Of a stretch of DNA of 64,000 bases, positions 45,602 to 57,854 are shown piece after piece. The position numbers were made by a program, and so were the translations under genes. Under the pieces are notes generated by a model. The model saw only the letters and a list, made by a program, of their open reading frames with translations. It was not told the DNA's origin and did not search any database. The DNA lies in the NCBI RefSeq assembly GCF_022539505.1, contig NC_061514.1, positions 252,328,124 through 252,392,123 of the forward strand, read 5' to 3'. The stretch comes from Lolium rigidum (taxonomy: Eukaryota; Streptophyta; Magnoliopsida; Poales; Poaceae). The stretch's first letter is position 1, and every line of letters begins with the position of its first letter.

Positions 45602-46213
45602 CTAGTAATATGATGTCTGCCTCACAAATACAACCATGAGCGGCTCATCGCTCACAGCCAACCAAGTATTATCCTTAGATGCATACAAGCCAAGATCGTT
45701 GCACGAATCTTTCTTGGCGCACGCCATTAGCTTGTATCCCGTCACGTTCGCTCCATTTTTGTCGATTCGGAAGACGCCAAACGACCTTCCACCGTCCTCG
45801 TTGCCAGCGCCTAATAGCTGACGACGTCCTGACAAAGTCTGAGGCAAACGATCGGTGAGGTGCCAATCTAGCCTTGTTGCGCAGAAACTATCAAGGTCAT
45901 GGAACTCGATCCATATATCGCTTGAGAGCCGGATCGGCTCCTTAGTTGATCTTCTCCACGGCAATGGCGTAAACCGCATGGGGGTGCCAAGGAGAGTGGT
46001 GTTGCGCTCCTGGAGCACGAAATGCAGACATAGCCAGCCACTTGGGCTTGTTGTAAGGCCACCACCACTCAAATGTTTGGCTGGGAGGATGTAGTAGTTT
46101 CCCTTGCTACTTAGCTCCTTACCTTCTATGTCATAGACCAGTTCGGCAACAGTTATTGGAATGCAAGGGAGAGAGATGGCGAGAAGCTGGAGGAGGAAAA
46201 GAAGGAAATTCAT
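45602..46213 (-). CDS. Kunitz-type (STI family) protease inhibitor, intact
   Basis: A single-exon 203-aa protein starting at ATG 46213-46211. Residues 1-23 are a signal peptide ending in A, so the product is probably secreted or vacuolar. The mature N-terminus leads into VYDIEGKEL and YYILPAKHLSGGGL, the family signature. Cys62-Cys111 and Cys165-Cys171 would form the two conserved disulfides; in mature numbering the first falls at Cys39, as in soybean trypsin inhibitor. The matching reactive loop (PLPWRRST, residues 84-90) carries Arg, which suggests a trypsin-like target (inference). Sequons lie at Asn71 and Asn156. It resembles the cereal alpha-amylase/subtilisin inhibitors, but its loop differs. 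It is the only undamaged member of the local cluster. Confidence 0.9.
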   Translation of the reverse strand: MNFLLFLLQLLAISLPCIPITVAELVYDIEGKELSSKGNYYILPAKHLSGGGLTTSPSGWLCLHFVLQERNTTLLGTPMRFTPLPWRRSTKEPIRLSSDIWIEFHDLDSFCATRLDWHLTDRLPQTLSGRRQLLGAGNEDGGRSFGVFRIDKNGANVTGYKLMACAKKDSCNDLGLYASKDNTWLAVSDEPLMVVFVRQTSYY

Positions 46214-46292
46214 GGGGTCGGTCTAGGGGATCAATTGTAGGGTTAGGAATGTATTTCAGTCGGTGTTTATTTCGATCCAGGTTCCTTGGATT

Positions 46293-46300
46293 TTTATATT
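46293..46300 (-). promoter_or_regulatory. TATA-like box of the Kunitz gene
   Basis: The minus strand reads AATATAAAAA, about 80 bases upstream of the ATG. It is conserved in position in the broken copies. Confidence 0.5.
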
Positions 46301-47219
46301 GAAGGTGATGCATCCAACATTTATTACTATCCATTAATAGCATGGTTTGCTTGTTTAACTCATTTAAATCAGACACTTTTAATGTGTATTATTTTAGAAA
46401 ACATTAAATGTGAAACCCTTCTTTTTTTTGGAAAAAAAGTAAAAGGCTTGTATGACTTTTATCAATAGATAAGATCACAACACAATCTAGATTTATAAGT
46501 AATAAAATAAACTTATACTATTAGGTTATTTTATCTTTGTATTGATATGTACAAACATGAGTACTCTTTAAAAGAATCAACAAATTTGAGGCAAATTTTA
46601 ATTCATCATATGGAAATTCAAAAAGAAAATGGAAAACTTGCGCACGGAGTCAACCTATGTGATGTAGTGCTAATAAAAATACAAACACATGTATATGAAG
46701 GTTTCAGAAAAGAACCCTTCACAATATTTGTTACCATGTATGAGTTTTCTTGGCTTTGTACCCAAGTGAGCATGTGTCATGAGAAATCCATATCTAACTT
46801 AGTCATCATGACCATATTTTTGGCAGAGTGTGCATCTCGTCATGGAAAAGAACTTTGCGAACTAGAGTCCACTTGGCTTTTTGCCTAAATGAACATTTGA
46901 CATGCAAAATCCACACTAGTCTTACTTATTATGGCCCTGTTTTTGGCAAATATGTGCATCTCGTCATAGCAAAAAACTTTCCTAGCAAGTGTATGAAACT
47001 TTTATTCAAACAAATATGATTTTACATTTTATTAGTGCACAAAGAGGGCCATATGTGTGTTATTTTGTGAAGGGGCTACCAAACAGAAGGTGCACACTGC
47101 CATCATTCAAATTTTCGCAAGCATTAGTCCTTATAGGAAGGCTAGTTCCTAGGTTTGAGGATTTATCTCAATTTGCAGCAATATATGGAACTATTTTTGA
47201 GCTTGGGCCAATTAAACTT
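46301..47219. other. Kunitz upstream flank, then unclassified repeat
   Basis: The flank to about 46560 is shared with the other Kunitz copies. Further on, TGTGCATCTCGTCAT occurs twice (about 46828 and 46963), within two partly similar stretches of about 130 bp. No gene is seen. Confidence 0.45.
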
Positions 47220-48000
47220 AAATTTGAACTATAGGTGAAAGCTCAAAGTAACCTTTTGGGTTTTGTGTGTTTGATGGTGTTGAAGAATTTGTAGTCGGAC
47301 TACGGTCGTTGACCCCTCAAAACCCGAAAGCTCGAAGACCGAAGCCATATTATACACTAGGACTTAGGTGGTAGTTTTTCCCTTTTTTTCGTGTGTGTCT
47401 CAAAACGTTGGATGGAGAGATGTTTTTTTGCTATGGCTAGTAGTACCGGTACTAGAAGCGGCAGTACCTCTATTGCTTTCCATCACACATGTACACACAA
47501 GCAGAAACCCATCCAGCGGTAATGCCTCTGCTAAACTAGAAGCGGTAGTTCCGGGTATGGCACCGCTCATGGTACAACTTCTTGTGTCAAATCATTCCAT
47601 GTCCAAACTGGTACCAGACGTGTACTTGTCCTAAAACTGCCGCTCGAACTACCCCTGTTGTGTGATCACGGTAATCTGGCTGAGCTACCACTTAGGTACC
47701 GGTAAATGGACTCATGGCAGCAGTAGTACTGGTCTGGTAACGCTTGCGGTACCGCTCGGGACACTGAACTCGCAATAATTGCGATGGTATCGTGACCGGT
47801 ATTTGTACCGGTAGTACCACTCGGTGAGTCCCATGTGCCGCTTTGATTGTAACGGTAACACCGAAGTGGCAGTACCAGTCATGCGCGAAGTATCAGGAAA
47901 ACGGTTGGATCTGAGGATCCCTATAAAAAGGGGTCTTCTTCCCTAGCCCGCTCGAACGTTTTTCCACTCTCTCTCCGATGCATGTAAAATGTCTACATGA
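47220..48000 (+). repeat. LTR-like relic with GTACCGGTA repeats and TATA box
   Basis: Short GTACCGGTA-type motifs recur throughout 47430-47890, and a TATA box CTATAAAAAG lies at 47921-47930. This is typical of a Triticeae LTR upstream and core promoter region. Neither terminus nor a partner LTR was found, so family and length are unknown. Confidence 0.45.
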
Positions 48001-48156
48001 ACTTTGTCCTTTATCATATTGAATTCCCACATATTTGCAACATATATGATGATAATACCGTCTTTTACATTGATTTATGGTGATTTACCAATGACCCCCT
48101 TCATCTGGTTTATAAATGCAGGACAGGAAAACCCTGTATTGCGTATTTTTCACTTT

Positions 48157-48254
48157 TTTTTTGAAGGGTCAACAGTGGGGCAAAAAACCCCACTGCAATT
48201 TTTATTAATAGATAAAAAAGGTTACAGATGTACAAGTTGTACAAAGGAAAGAAA

Positions 48255-48286
<32 letters not shown>

Positions 48287-48645
48287 GAAAAATAAAGAAA
48301 GAAAGAAAGAAAGAAAACAAGAAAGAAAGGAGAGCTCTAAAAGGTCATGAAGCTATGAAGCCAGGTCTTGAAAGGATTCTCCCATTTTTTCTTCATTCTG
48401 TAAGAAAGCAAGTAGATCTCTTGTTTGAAAATTGCCTTCCAGGCTTGTAAAGTTGGTGTTTGTTCCTCAAATTTTTTCCTGTTTCTGATTATCCAAATGG
48501 ACCATGAGGCGATAATAATGATTTCCACTGAAAAAGGTACATTCAGCTTGTCCTTGATATCATATAGAGCTTCCATGATAGATTGTTGGTTCGAAATATG
48601 GGGGCAGATAAATGACCAGCATTGCTGTGCAAATGGGCAACTCCA
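48157..48645 (-). mobile_element. 5'-truncated LINE tail with target duplication
   Basis: GTATTTTTCACTTT occurs at 48143-48156 and again at 48646-48659. Between them, on the minus strand, lies the C-terminal end of a LINE reverse-transcriptase ORF (about 48640-48337: ASWSIWIIRNRKKFEEQTP, then YRMKKKWENP, stop at 48337). A 3' UTR with a GAAA microsatellite and an A-run next to 48157 follow. This is a classic target-primed insertion of only about 490 bp. Confidence 0.85.
48247..48330. repeat. GAAA microsatellite
   Basis: An interrupted (GAAA)n tract of about 80 bp inside the 3' UTR of the LINE tail. Confidence 0.9.
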
Positions 48646-48659
48646 GTATTTTTCACTTT

Positions 48660-50467
48660 CACAGACCTGTACGGAGTTAAATTTATCTGGAATTTTTGGA
48701 GCGTCACTTTTTCATCAGGAGAAGCACCCTGGGCCCTGGAACCACACCTAGAGAGGCCTGATGCCCTAAAGAGTACAGGTGGCGCGCCCTACCTTGCTGG
48801 GCGCGCCACCCACCCTCTTTCGGCCGTCGATCATCCGATTTCCCCTATTCTTTCGCCCACCGAGGTATTTTGACATAAAAATCACTATATATATGGCCCT
48901 GAAGAGTTATCGGGAGGGGAGCACCGCACAAACACAGAAACACGAAAACGGAGGCTGTTGCAAAGAAGATTGGAAGGGGAAACTCTGCCAGGATCACCAC
49001 CGAGGGATCTCCAGCTTCTCCAACGTCTTCATCATTATTACCATGATCAAGGGAGATCAGTCCACCTCAAGACTACAGGTTTGTGGCAGTAGCTTGATCT
49101 ATTTCTCTCATGTTCTTTATAGTTCTTAGTGCCATATGAGCTGCCTCGCATGATTAAGGCCCTATTTATAATACCTATGTGGTGGATCCTTATTCTGATA
49201 TTGTCCTATGAGATCTGATCATATTATGTGTAAGATGTATTGATAGATGCATATTATGTACCCCGTTCTTAAGTATTTGTTCTGATCCAACATCTATGCA
49301 AAAGCGTGTGTGCGGTGATGCGTGTATTATATGGAGTAGCATGGTTTTAGTGATTGGATAGTGATAATATTTTCAAGATCTATTATGGCCTTGGCCTTTT
49401 CTTTTTCTACCTCACTAGGGATAAAGTGAATGCATATGCTATGTTCGTTACGTGACAGTAGTGATGGTCTTGTTTGTCAAGGTAGCATATTTGATATTCA
49501 AACTTCATGTTAAAGTACTTATGGCTATGCTATGTTAAATCTTAATACAAGATTGTATGTAGTTTTCCCTTCTTGTGGAGTATAAGAGAAATGTGTTGCA
49601 TCATCTCTATGTTAGAACGTGATGCCCATATTAATTCTGATCTTACGCATACTATTATTTGCACCTTCATATCTCATTGATGAATTGTTATTTGTCCACT
49701 ACAACTTAAAGAGAGAATGGTCAAGTGAACCCATGAATCTCGGTCCATTTTTTATCATAAGAAACACCTTTATATTGCTTTTATCTTATTTTCTATTTTC
49801 TGCATTATTTTAATCCAAAAATGCAAAATATTTACTTTTCCTATTTGCATCCAAAACACCAAAAACGATCAAACTCCTTACAGTTTTACTTAGTTATTTT
49901 ATCTAGTCTAGTTTTACTTGTTTTATTTACTTGTGTTTATTTACTTACACGAAACCTTGTGCTTGACAACCACACGGTGGAGTTGGGGATACAAGGCATT
50001 TATTTTACTTGGATGATTGCTAGAAGAAGGGAGAAGAGAATACTCTTTGTCCGGTTCCCGAGAGTTTGATATAAACCCTTGAGTCACCCTTGTGGGGAAA
50101 ATACTTTGCTGACACAACACTCTGCACTTGGAGTCCCAACGTCATCACTCTCCTCCATTGTTGTTGAGCTTCAAAGCACTAGGTCTCCCTCCCTAGCCAC
50201 CCAATCAACCCCAAACTTTGGGAATCGAACGAGGAGGGCCCGATCTACACATCTGCCCAAGAAATTTCGAATTCCCCCTACTAATCCTTAGTGGATCTTG
50301 GAACCGTAGATCTTCTTTTGTGGAGGTCCTTGTCGAAGATCTCACCTTGAGGTTTGTTTGATTTTGTTCAAGACCTTGGTGATGTTGGGAGTATAGCTGG
50401 GCATGGGTAGCCCAACCCGGATGACCCGACCTGACCCGGCCCAGATGGCCCGACCCGACCCGTTGCT
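48660..50467. repeat. Long AT-rich LTR-like sequence, family unclear
   Basis: A GC-rich head (about 48715-48840) contains the palindromic pair GGTGGCGCGCCC/GGGCGCGCCACC. A TATATATATGG box (about 48886) follows, then an AT-rich body that ends near 50137 in CCAACGTCATCA. This looks like an Athila-type LTR in plus orientation, but no partner LTR or primer site confirms it. From 50400 a run of CCCGACC-type units is present. Confidence 0.4.
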
Positions 50468-50745
50468 GGCGTGTAGTTGACACACGTCTGTTGGGAACCC
50501 CAAGAGGAAGGTGTGATGCGTACAGTAGCAAGTTTTCCCTCAGTAAGAAACCAAGGTTATCGAACCAGTAGGAGTCAAGGGCCACGTGAAGGTTGTTGGT
50601 GACGGAGTGTAGTGCGGCGCAACACCAGGGATTCCGGCGCCAACGTGGAACCTCCACAACACAATCACAATACTTTGCCCCAACTTAACAGTGAGGTTGT
50701 CAATCTCACCGGCTTGCTGTAAACAAAGCATTAAACGTATGGTGT
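50468..50745 (-). repeat. Athila LTR fragment (same group as 9081-10685)
   Basis: It matches the terminal part of the LTR at 9081-9365 in the same (minus) orientation, including GATTCCGGCGCCAACGTGGA. It is cut at 50745 by the CACTA element; the bases that should follow (GGAAGATGATTG in the intact copy) are not found elsewhere in the window. Confidence 0.75.
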
Positions 50746-51586
50746 CACTACAGCAAAATCAGCATCTAGCGACGGGTTTTATGCCTTGTAGCCACGGTTT
50801 TACCCGTCTCTACAAGGTCTAGAGATGGTTCTACCACCCGTCTTATGACCGTTGCCATAGCAACCGTGTCAAACATGTAAAGACGGTTTTGATAACCATG
50901 TCTCAACTAGAGACGATCACTAGATACGATCAAGTCCTTCGCTAGGTAGTGAATTCAAATTCCAATATAATTCACTTGACATGCCAACAACCGTCTCTAA
51001 TTCAAATTATACCCATCTCTAGTTTTGAAATGTGAAAGATGGGAGTAATTCCTTAGAGATGGCTATCATATTGGTAGAGATGGTTTTCTCGTGTCTAAGC
51101 CAAAACAAAAGAGACAGTTTTCTGTTTTGCTTGATACGGTCCGTCTACTTTATTGTATAATGTTTATGAATAGCAGGTATATAATTACCTACATACATTA
51201 TGCATAATTTTTGGCCAACATCACAGTAGGTATCTATTACATAACATCAGCAAGATAAAGGCACAAAATATTGAGAAAGAAAAGGACAATTTTACTAATA
51301 GTGTTCAGCCAGAACACAAAGCAATCTGTAAGGTACAACGAAATAGTTCAGAAAAGAACCTAATATCACAAATGCAAACTCTTGACTACCAGATGTCTTT
51401 ATAATATAATAAATATCTGCAATTATAACTATTATGATTCAGTTTCTAGGTAAATATTTCCTATTCCTGACTTGCTTCAGGGCGATTCTCCGGAAGTTGA
51501 CGTCGACTTGTTAGGTGACAATTGAATCCTCTTCCCGTCAGAAACCTGCCATTCAAAGGAAAAAATCATTTTATTTTTCTGATTTG

Positions 51587-51943
51587 TTATATGTGAAAGA
51601 AATATGCATTTTCAAGTGAGAGCATAAAAATATTTATGTTTGTAAATACCAGCTGCCTTCTAAGATGTGGTGGTGGACGTGAAAGCAGATCATCTTCTGG
51701 GTACTTCTCCACAAGATAGGACAACACAAATTTCATGAGACCATCTTGTGCGCTACTAGTGCTAGTTCTTCCTTCATCTCTTGACAGAGTGAAAAACCTC
51801 CCACGAAAATACTTCGATGGGGTTGTTGGGCCCATGCCACGGACACGACCAGGGTGGTCCTTCCCAAATACATATTTCATGCCTTTTTCATAATCTTCCT
51901 CGGTAAGTTCATGCCCATCTAACTTTTTCTCAGCCAATTTCAT
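51587..51943 (-). pseudogene. CACTA-associated transposase fragment (Transposase_24-like)
   Basis: A 118-codon frame with YVFGKDHPGRVRGMG, a segment shared by Ptta/En/Spm-associated plant transposon proteins. The N-terminal part of such a protein is missing, and the end after RRQLVF is probably intron. Its position inside a CACTA element supports the assignment. Confidence 0.65.
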
Positions 51944-51949
51944 ATATAC

Positions 51950-53245
51950 CTCATTCTAAAAAAAATTAATTAGAGGGCAACCAATTTTACAAGTAGAGTA
52001 AACAGTGAAAAAAAATCATGTACATGCTATTGAAAAGATTATATATTGGAGAAGTTATGTCAAAACTATAGATCCATCAAGAAAATAATATATAGCATAA
52101 TCATAGGTAGGTTTAATAAAGTGTAGTAACATAACTACTGTAGGCAGACACCAATTTAAAGATGAGCCATATACTTTGAACCGTATAGAACAACCAATAT
52201 TCAGCTGGGTAGAACAGTGATTAACGTTAGGAATCGTGACACTCTTGAAAATATTTATCCAACATAAATTACCTCTTTACTAATCATATTGCCAGAAGGA
52301 ACACAACACGTACTCATGGATCATTTATGTAGCTTCAATCTTGATATTCACCCTATCAATATCAATGACCATTGTTGTACAACCAAGTTCTTTGGAGGTC
52401 TATCTACACTGATGGAGCATTTTCTACAACAAGGCAATGTTCATGTGAACCAATAATACATGGAACATTCAATCATCACAAAAGGTACTAGGATATGCAT
52501 ATTGATCTCTTAGTGTATATCAAAAGTACAAACCATAAGCAACCAAACCTAGGGCTTTTGTAGAAATGTGAGCCAATACCAAATTATGCATAGTTACTCC
52601 ACTATAAAAGAATCAATACCATTTTTTCCTCAGTTAACGCATTGACATAAACGCCATCCTTAGTTTTATGGCATTCATCAAAGAAAGTTGCTCAATCCAC
52701 CTCCCTTCCAAGAGTATCTTCCTGGAATATTACAAATGTCAAAGTATGAGACAAAAGGAGAAAAAAGATAGACAAATCAAGCAATCGATAATTACCACTT
52801 CCTTCCTCTTCCTAGCAAAACTTTTTCTTCCTAGTGTGTATGGATACTTAATATTCTTTGAATTATCGCTCTTTTATTAGTAGTGGTGATTACAAGTGTT
52901 TTCAGTTTGCTACAATAATTATTAAGACGCTGACCTAACCTAGGTAATGATTGTGTGGACCTAGTTTCAGAATTTCTCGTCCACTCTAGCCAAATCAATT
53001 GCTACCAGATATAAACAACCTTCCTCGAATCGACTATACAAAGGGACACCATCTACAGGAACAAGTACCAGATTCTGTGAACACATAGTTGACATAAAAG
53101 ACACTTTAAAAGAGGTAGATGGTAAGGTAATACCTTGATGAAGAATAATCCGATGTCAAACAGTCAACTCTGTCCCCTCAGGCCTCAGGAGCCCCCCGAA
53201 ATTCTAAACCATAGACAGAGTGGCAGAAAACAAAAATCAAACACT
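51950..53245. other. CACTA interior, no gene seen
   Basis: AT-rich and intron-like with only short frames. I found no TNPD (main transposase) motif. Confidence 0.4.
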
Positions 53246-53250
53246 TGGTG

Positions 53251-53360
53251 TGTTAGACATAGAGATAAGCTAGAATCCCATGATTGTCGCATGTAGATCA
53301 AACAGCATCTGTAGCTTCCCGCCCGATGGGCATATTCACGGCAAAACATCTTGTTTCACT
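53251..53360 (+). repeat. 5' LTR of Copia element 2
   Basis: 110 bp, from TGTTAGACATAG to TTGTTTCACT, unusually short. No obvious TATA box is visible inside it. Confidence 0.93.
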
Positions 53361-53370
53361 TGGTATCAGA
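53361..53370 (+). promoter_or_regulatory. Primer-binding site
   Basis: TGGTATCAGA directly abuts the 5' LTR and matches the 3' end of initiator tRNA-Met as in other Copia elements. The bases after it (TTGG) depart from the usual GC. Confidence 0.85.
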
Positions 53371-53401
53371 TTGGTTCCGTTCCGTTCATCTCCTCTCCAC
53401 C

Positions 53402-56400
53402 ATGTCCACCCTCCCTGCAACCTCTGATGCTCTCGTCGGCCCGATCATGGCCGCCCCGCCTACGCCTGCTCCTGCCGTCTCCATCAACTCCATCACGAGC
53501 CTCATCACCATCCGCCTCAACCGGGGGAATTTTCTCCTGTGGAAGACGCAGGCTGTGCCCGCTCTGCACGCCGCGCACCTGTTCGGCTACGTCGACGGCT
53601 CCATCGTCGCGCCTCCGCCGACCATCACCGAGGGCACCGGTGACGCCGCTCGCGAGGCCGCCAATCCGGCGTTCCTGCGCTGGTACCAGCAGGACCAGCT
53701 GGTCCTCATTGCGCTGCTGGGCTCCATGTCCGAGGACCTCGTGGGCCAGATGACGCAGCTCACCACCTCGGCGGCCGTGTGGGCTTCGCTCCACGCGATG
53801 TTCTCGTCGCAGAATCGGGCGCGCCTGATGCAGATCCGTTACCAGCTCTCCAACACCCGCAAGAAGGATCTTACGGCCACCGAGTACTTCAACCGGATGA
53901 AGTCCCTCGCCGACTCCATGGCGGCCATTGGCGTGCCCCTCAAGGAGGACGAGGTGCTCGGCTACATGCTCGCCGGGTTAGGCTCCGAGTACGAGCCGCT
54001 GGTCGTCTCCCTCACCACTCGCGCCGACACGGTCAGCCTCGACAGCTTCTACGCCTACCTCGTCGGCGCCGAGCTCCGCCTCGAGCAGCAGGCCTCCATG
54101 GGCGACATCCACTCCTCCGCCAACTCCGTCGCTCGCCACTCGGATGGCAACCGCAGCGCTCCTGTTGGTCACCCGGGACAGGGTGGCCAGGGCGGTGCAC
54201 AAGGAGGTGGTCGCCCCGGTCAGCAGCCGCAGCAGCGGCGCAACAACAACGGCAACGGACAGCAGCGTCGCAACGGCCCCAAGTGCCAGGTCTGCTCCAA
54301 GTACGGCCATGATGCCCTTCGTTGCCGCCAGCGCTTCAACCACGCGTTCCAGCCGGAGGACAACCGTGACCGTGGTGCGCGGTCCGCCAATGCTGCTCAG
54401 GCTGGGTCCTACTCCGTCGACCCCAACTGGTACATGGACTCGGGCGCCACCGACCACCTCACCAGCGACCTCGACCGCCTCCACATGAATGAGCGCTACT
54501 CCGGCAAGGACACCGTCCAGGTCGCCAACGGGCAAGGTTTGCATATTTCTCACGTTGGTCGTTCATGTCTTACCGGCTCTTCCAAACCATTGCACCTTAA
54601 TCATGTGTTATATGTTCCTCGACTTAGCAAAAATTTGCTTTCGGTTCACAAGCTTGCCTATGATAATGACGTTTTTGTTGAATTCCATCCTTTTTATTTT
54701 TTTATCAAGGATCGAGCCACGAGGAGGGTTCTTCTTCGCGGTGATTGCCATGATGGCCTCTACCCGGTGCCAAGCTCCACCTCTTCCGTGTTAGCTGCCA
54801 TTCGTCATGGTCTCTCCAGCGTGAAAGTCTCCACCGATCGCTGGCATGAGAGGCTCGGTCATCCATCTAAAAGCGTCGTCGATTTGGTCCTTAGGACAAA
54901 TAAAATAGCTTGTGCACCTTCGAGTGAGTCGTCTATTTGTGATGCGTGTCAGTGTGCCAAAGTGCACCAATTACCTTTTCATCGTTCTACTCATGTAACC
55001 CACAGTCCTCTTGAACTTATTCACTCCGATGTTTGGGGTCCCGCTGTCACCTCTGTTGGTGGGTTTAAATATTATGTGAGTTTTCTCGATGATTTTAGCC
55101 GATTTACCTGGATTTGTTTGCTTAAACACAAGTCCGATGTTGAGTCGGCTTTCTACTCCTTTCAAAAACATGTCGAGCGCCTTTTTAATTCCAAAATCCT
55201 TACTGTTCAATCCGATTGGGGGGGCGAATATCACCGTTTAAACAAATTTTTCCGTGACGAAGGCATTGTTCACCGCGTTTCATGTCCACATACTTCCGCC
55301 CAAAATGGCATTGCCGAACGCAAGCATAGACATATTGTTGAAACGGGCATTGCTTTGCTCGCTCATTCTTCTCTCCCAGTTCGTTTTTGGGATGAAGCGT
55401 TTCTCACCGCCGTCTATCTTATCAATCGCATGCCTACTCGCACTCTCAAAAATGCCTCTCCACTTTTTCGCCTCTTCAATGAACAACCGGATTATTCCTT
55501 TCTTCGCTCCTTTGGGAGCGCATGCTGGCCAAACTTACGGCCGTACAACAACCGTAAGCTATCCTTTCGGTCTCGACAATGTGTTTTTCTTGGGTATAGC
55601 TCCATGCATAAAGGGTATAAGTGTCTTGATCGATCTACCGGGCGCGTTTATATTTCACGCGATGTCGTGTTTGACGAAACGGTTTTTCCCTTTTCCACCA
55701 ATTCTCACTCGGCTCCATCTTCTGCATCACCACCCTCATATTTTCCTCTTTCTGAGCCGGTATTATATGACGATCGCGTGAGAAAATACAACCTTACTTT
55801 GTTGGAGCCTTCTGACCCTGCCCCGAGCAGTTCTCGTTCTATTTCAGGTACAGGCAATACGTTTGCTGCGTCGCCCGATCCTGCCAGGCACGCTGCTGCA
55901 CCCGTGATCGACGAAGGCGCGATCGATCTGCATGGGGCGTCGCCCCGAGGACATGCTGGGCCTCTTTCGCCAGCCCGCCCTGCCCCTGGGGACGTGTTCT
56001 CCTCGCCCGCGCCGCGTGGGACGGCCATCGCGGGCGACTCGCTCACATCGCGCCTCGACGCGGAGCTGTCGACTTCGGCGCCTGCGCCGCCCTTGTCGCC
56101 CGCTGCATCGCCCACTTCAGCTGGGGACGCCTCTACATCATCATCGGCACCCCCATCTCCCGCGGCTGCATCATCAGCGCCGGCTTCCACGACTCCTGCA
56201 GCACCTGCGCGTCCTGTCACGCGCTCCCGGAATGCCATCTCCAAGCCACTTAACCGCACAGACGGCACTGTCTGTTACGACCCTCGTCGTCGAGCTTTTC
56301 TTGCCGAGCCGTCTTCGTACCGCACGGCGCTTGCTGATCCTAACTGGAGGTCTGCTATGGACGCAGAAGTTCAGGCCCTTCATGACAACGCCACATGGAT

Positions 56401-57847
56401 CCTTGTTCCACGTCCTCCCGGCCAGAATATTATCAGTTCCAAGTGGGTGTACAAATTGAAGCACAAAGCTGATGGCTCCATTGACAAATACAAAGCTCGC
56501 TTGGTGGCTCGGGGCTTCACGCAGCAGTACGGCATCGACTACCTCGACACTTTCAGTCCGGTTGTTAAACCAGCCACGGTGCGACTTGTTCTTTCTCTTG
56601 CCGTCTCGCGTGATTGGCATCTTCGACAAGTTGACATCAGCAATGCTTTCCTTCACGGTGTGTTGACCGAGACAGCATACATGCAGCAGCCCCCTGGCTT
56701 TCAGGATCCTCAGCATCCGGACTATGTTTGCAAGTTGCAGAAGGCGTTGTATGGCTTGAAGCAATCGCCTCGCGCTTGGTACTCTCGGTTAAGTGATCGC
56801 CTGCAGCAGTTGGGATTCACCACTTCAGCCGCTGACACCTCCTTGTTTATCTTCCGTCGAGATGGTGTCACTATTTATATGCTGGTCTATGTCGATGATA
56901 TTGTGATTGCTAGCTCGACGGTTGCCGCTGCTGATCGCCTTCTCCAACAACTTCAGCACTCTTTTCCTGTTAAGGATCTTGGACCGCTGAATTATTTCCT
57001 TGGCATTGAAGTGACTCGCAATTCAGGGGGCATCAGTCTGACTCAACAGAAGTACTCACTTGATCTTCTTAATCGGACTCGTACGGAGAATTGCAAGTCC
57101 GTTACTACGCCAATGTGTACCCAGGAGAAGCTTTCTCGAGAGCTCGGCCACTCCCTTAGTGATGATGATGCATTCCAATATTGGAGCGTTGTTGGAGCAT
57201 TGCAGTATCTTACCCTCACACGCCCAGATATTTCATTTGCGGTGAACAAAGTCTGTCAGTTCTTGTCGAAGCCAACAGATGTTCATTGGGAGGCGGTGAA
57301 GCACATCCTGCGTTATGTGAAGGGTACAACCAATACTGGCTTGCAAATTCGCAAGTCTTCTTCAACACTTATCAGTGTGTTCACAGACGCGGACTGGGCA
57401 GGTTGCACTGATGATAGGAGATCCACCGGAGGTTTCGTCGTGTTCTTTGGACCTAATCTTATCTCCTGGAGTGCTCGAAAGCAGCCAACAGTATCTCGCT
57501 CATCTACGGAGGCCGAGTACAAAGCGCTAGCCAACGGGACTGCCGAAGCGACATGGTTGCAGTCATTGCTTAAGGAGCTTCGTATTGCCCAGCCACGACC
57601 ACCGGTGCTTTGGTGCGATAATTTGGGCGCCACCTACTTGACAGCCAACCCGGTGTTTCATGCACGTACTAAACACATCGAGGTTGATTTTCATTTTGTG
57701 AGAGAGAAGGTGGCACTTGGAGCTTTGGAGGTTCGGTTTGTGTCTTCCGCTGATCAGATAGCCGATGCATTCACAAAACCGGTAAACAAGCAAATGCTTC
57801 AGAAATTACGTACCAATCTCAACCTAATTACTGTAGGTTCAGATTGA
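53402..57847 (+). CDS. Copia gag-pol polyprotein, intact (1481 aa)
   Basis: The first good ATG is 53402 ([11 protein letters not shown]); upstream codons overlap the LTR and primer site. Gag covers about residues 1-320, with a CCHC knuckle [14 protein letters not shown] near 295. Protease has DSGATDHL near 345. Integrase starts with the WHERLGHP...CDACQCAK zinc-binding region (about 480-515), with catalytic Asp, Asp and Glu in [15 protein letters not shown] and QNGIAERK (about 543, 604 and 639). A Pro/Ser/Ala-rich linker follows. Reverse transcriptase (about 980-1230) has YVDDIV near 1162. RNase H follows ([17 protein letters not shown]) to the end. All catalytic residues expected for Copia are present, and there is no frameshift or stop. 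The TGA at 57845-57847 overlaps the polypurine tract. Confidence 0.95.
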   Translation: MSTLPATSDALVGPIMAAPPTPAPAVSINSITSLITIRLNRGNFLLWKTQAVPALHAAHLFGYVDGSIVAPPPTITEGTGDAAREAANPAFLRWYQQDQLVLIALLGSMSEDLVGQMTQLTTSAAVWASLHAMFSSQNRARLMQIRYQLSNTRKKDLTATEYFNRMKSLADSMAAIGVPLKEDEVLGYMLAGLGSEYEPLVVSLTTRADTVSLDSFYAYLVGAELRLEQQASMGDIHSSANSVARHSDGNRSAPVGHPGQGGQGGAQGGGRPGQQPQQRRNNNGNGQQRRNGPKCQVCSKYGHDALRCRQRFNHAFQPEDNRDRGARSANAAQAGSYSVDPNWYMDSGATDHLTSDLDRLHMNERYSGKDTVQVANGQGLHISHVGRSCLTGSSKPLHLNHVLYVPRLSKNLLSVHKLAYDNDVFVEFHPFYFFIKDRATRRVLLRGDCHDGLYPVPSSTSSVLAAIRHGLSSVKVSTDRWHERLGHPSKSVVDLVLRTNKIACAPSSESSICDACQCAKVHQLPFHRSTHVTHSPLELIHSDVWGPAVTSVGGFKYYVSFLDDFSRFTWICLLKHKSDVESAFYSFQKHVERLFNSKILTVQSDWGGEYHRLNKFFRDEGIVHRVSCPHTSAQNGIAERKHRHIVETGIALLAHSSLPVRFWDEAFLTAVYLINRMPTRTLKNASPLFRLFNEQPDYSFLRSFGSACWPNLRPYNNRKLSFRSRQCVFLGYSSMHKGYKCLDRSTGRVYISRDVVFDETVFPFSTNSHSAPSSASPPSYFPLSEPVLYDDRVRKYNLTLLEPSDPAPSSSRSISGTGNTFAASPDPARHAAAPVIDEGAIDLHGASPRGHAGPLSPARPAPGDVFSSPAPRGTAIAGDSLTSRLDAELSTSAPAPPLSPAASPTSAGDASTSSSAPPSPAAASSAPASTTPAAPARPVTRSRNAISKPLNRTDGTVCYDPRRRAFLAEPSSYRTALADPNWRSAMDAEVQALHDNATWILVPRPPGQNIISSKWVYKLKHKADGSIDKYKARLVARGFTQQYGIDYLDTFSPVVKPATVRLVLSLAVSRDWHLRQVDISNAFLHGVLTETAYMQQPPGFQDPQHPDYVCKLQKALYGLKQSPRAWYSRLSDRLQQLGFTTSAADTSLFIFRRDGVTIYMLVYVDDIVIASSTVAAADRLLQQLQHSFPVKDLGPLNYFLGIEVTRNSGGISLTQQKYSLDLLNRTRTENCKSVTTPMCTQEKLSRELGHSLSDDDAFQYWSVVGALQYLTLTRPDISFAVNKVCQFLSKPTDVHWEAVKHILRYVKGTTNTGLQIRKSSSTLISVFTDADWAGCTDDRRSTGGFVVFFGPNLISWSARKQPTVSRSSTEAEYKALANGTAEATWLQSLLKELRIAQPRPPVLWCDNLGATYLTANPVFHARTKHIEVDFHFVREKVALGALEVRFVSSADQIADAFTKPVNKQMLQKLRTNLNLITVGSD

Positions 57848-57854
57848 GGGGGAA
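57846..57854 (+). promoter_or_regulatory. Polypurine tract of Copia element 2
   Basis: GAGGGGGAA directly precedes the 3' LTR and shares its first two bases with the stop codon of gag-pol. Confidence 0.85.

Noticed and set aside
48247..48330. Possible CRISPR-like or satellite array
   Set aside because: It is a simple GAAA microsatellite; no regularly spaced longer repeats are present anywhere in the window.
48004..48450. 148-codon Lys/Arg-rich plus ORF
   Set aside because: Most of it is translation of the GAAA microsatellite in a LINE 3' UTR.
53779..54312. Arg/His-rich plus ORF and minus frames within 53366-54553
   Set aside because: GC-rich shadow frames of the Copia gag; the gag frame explains the sequence fully.
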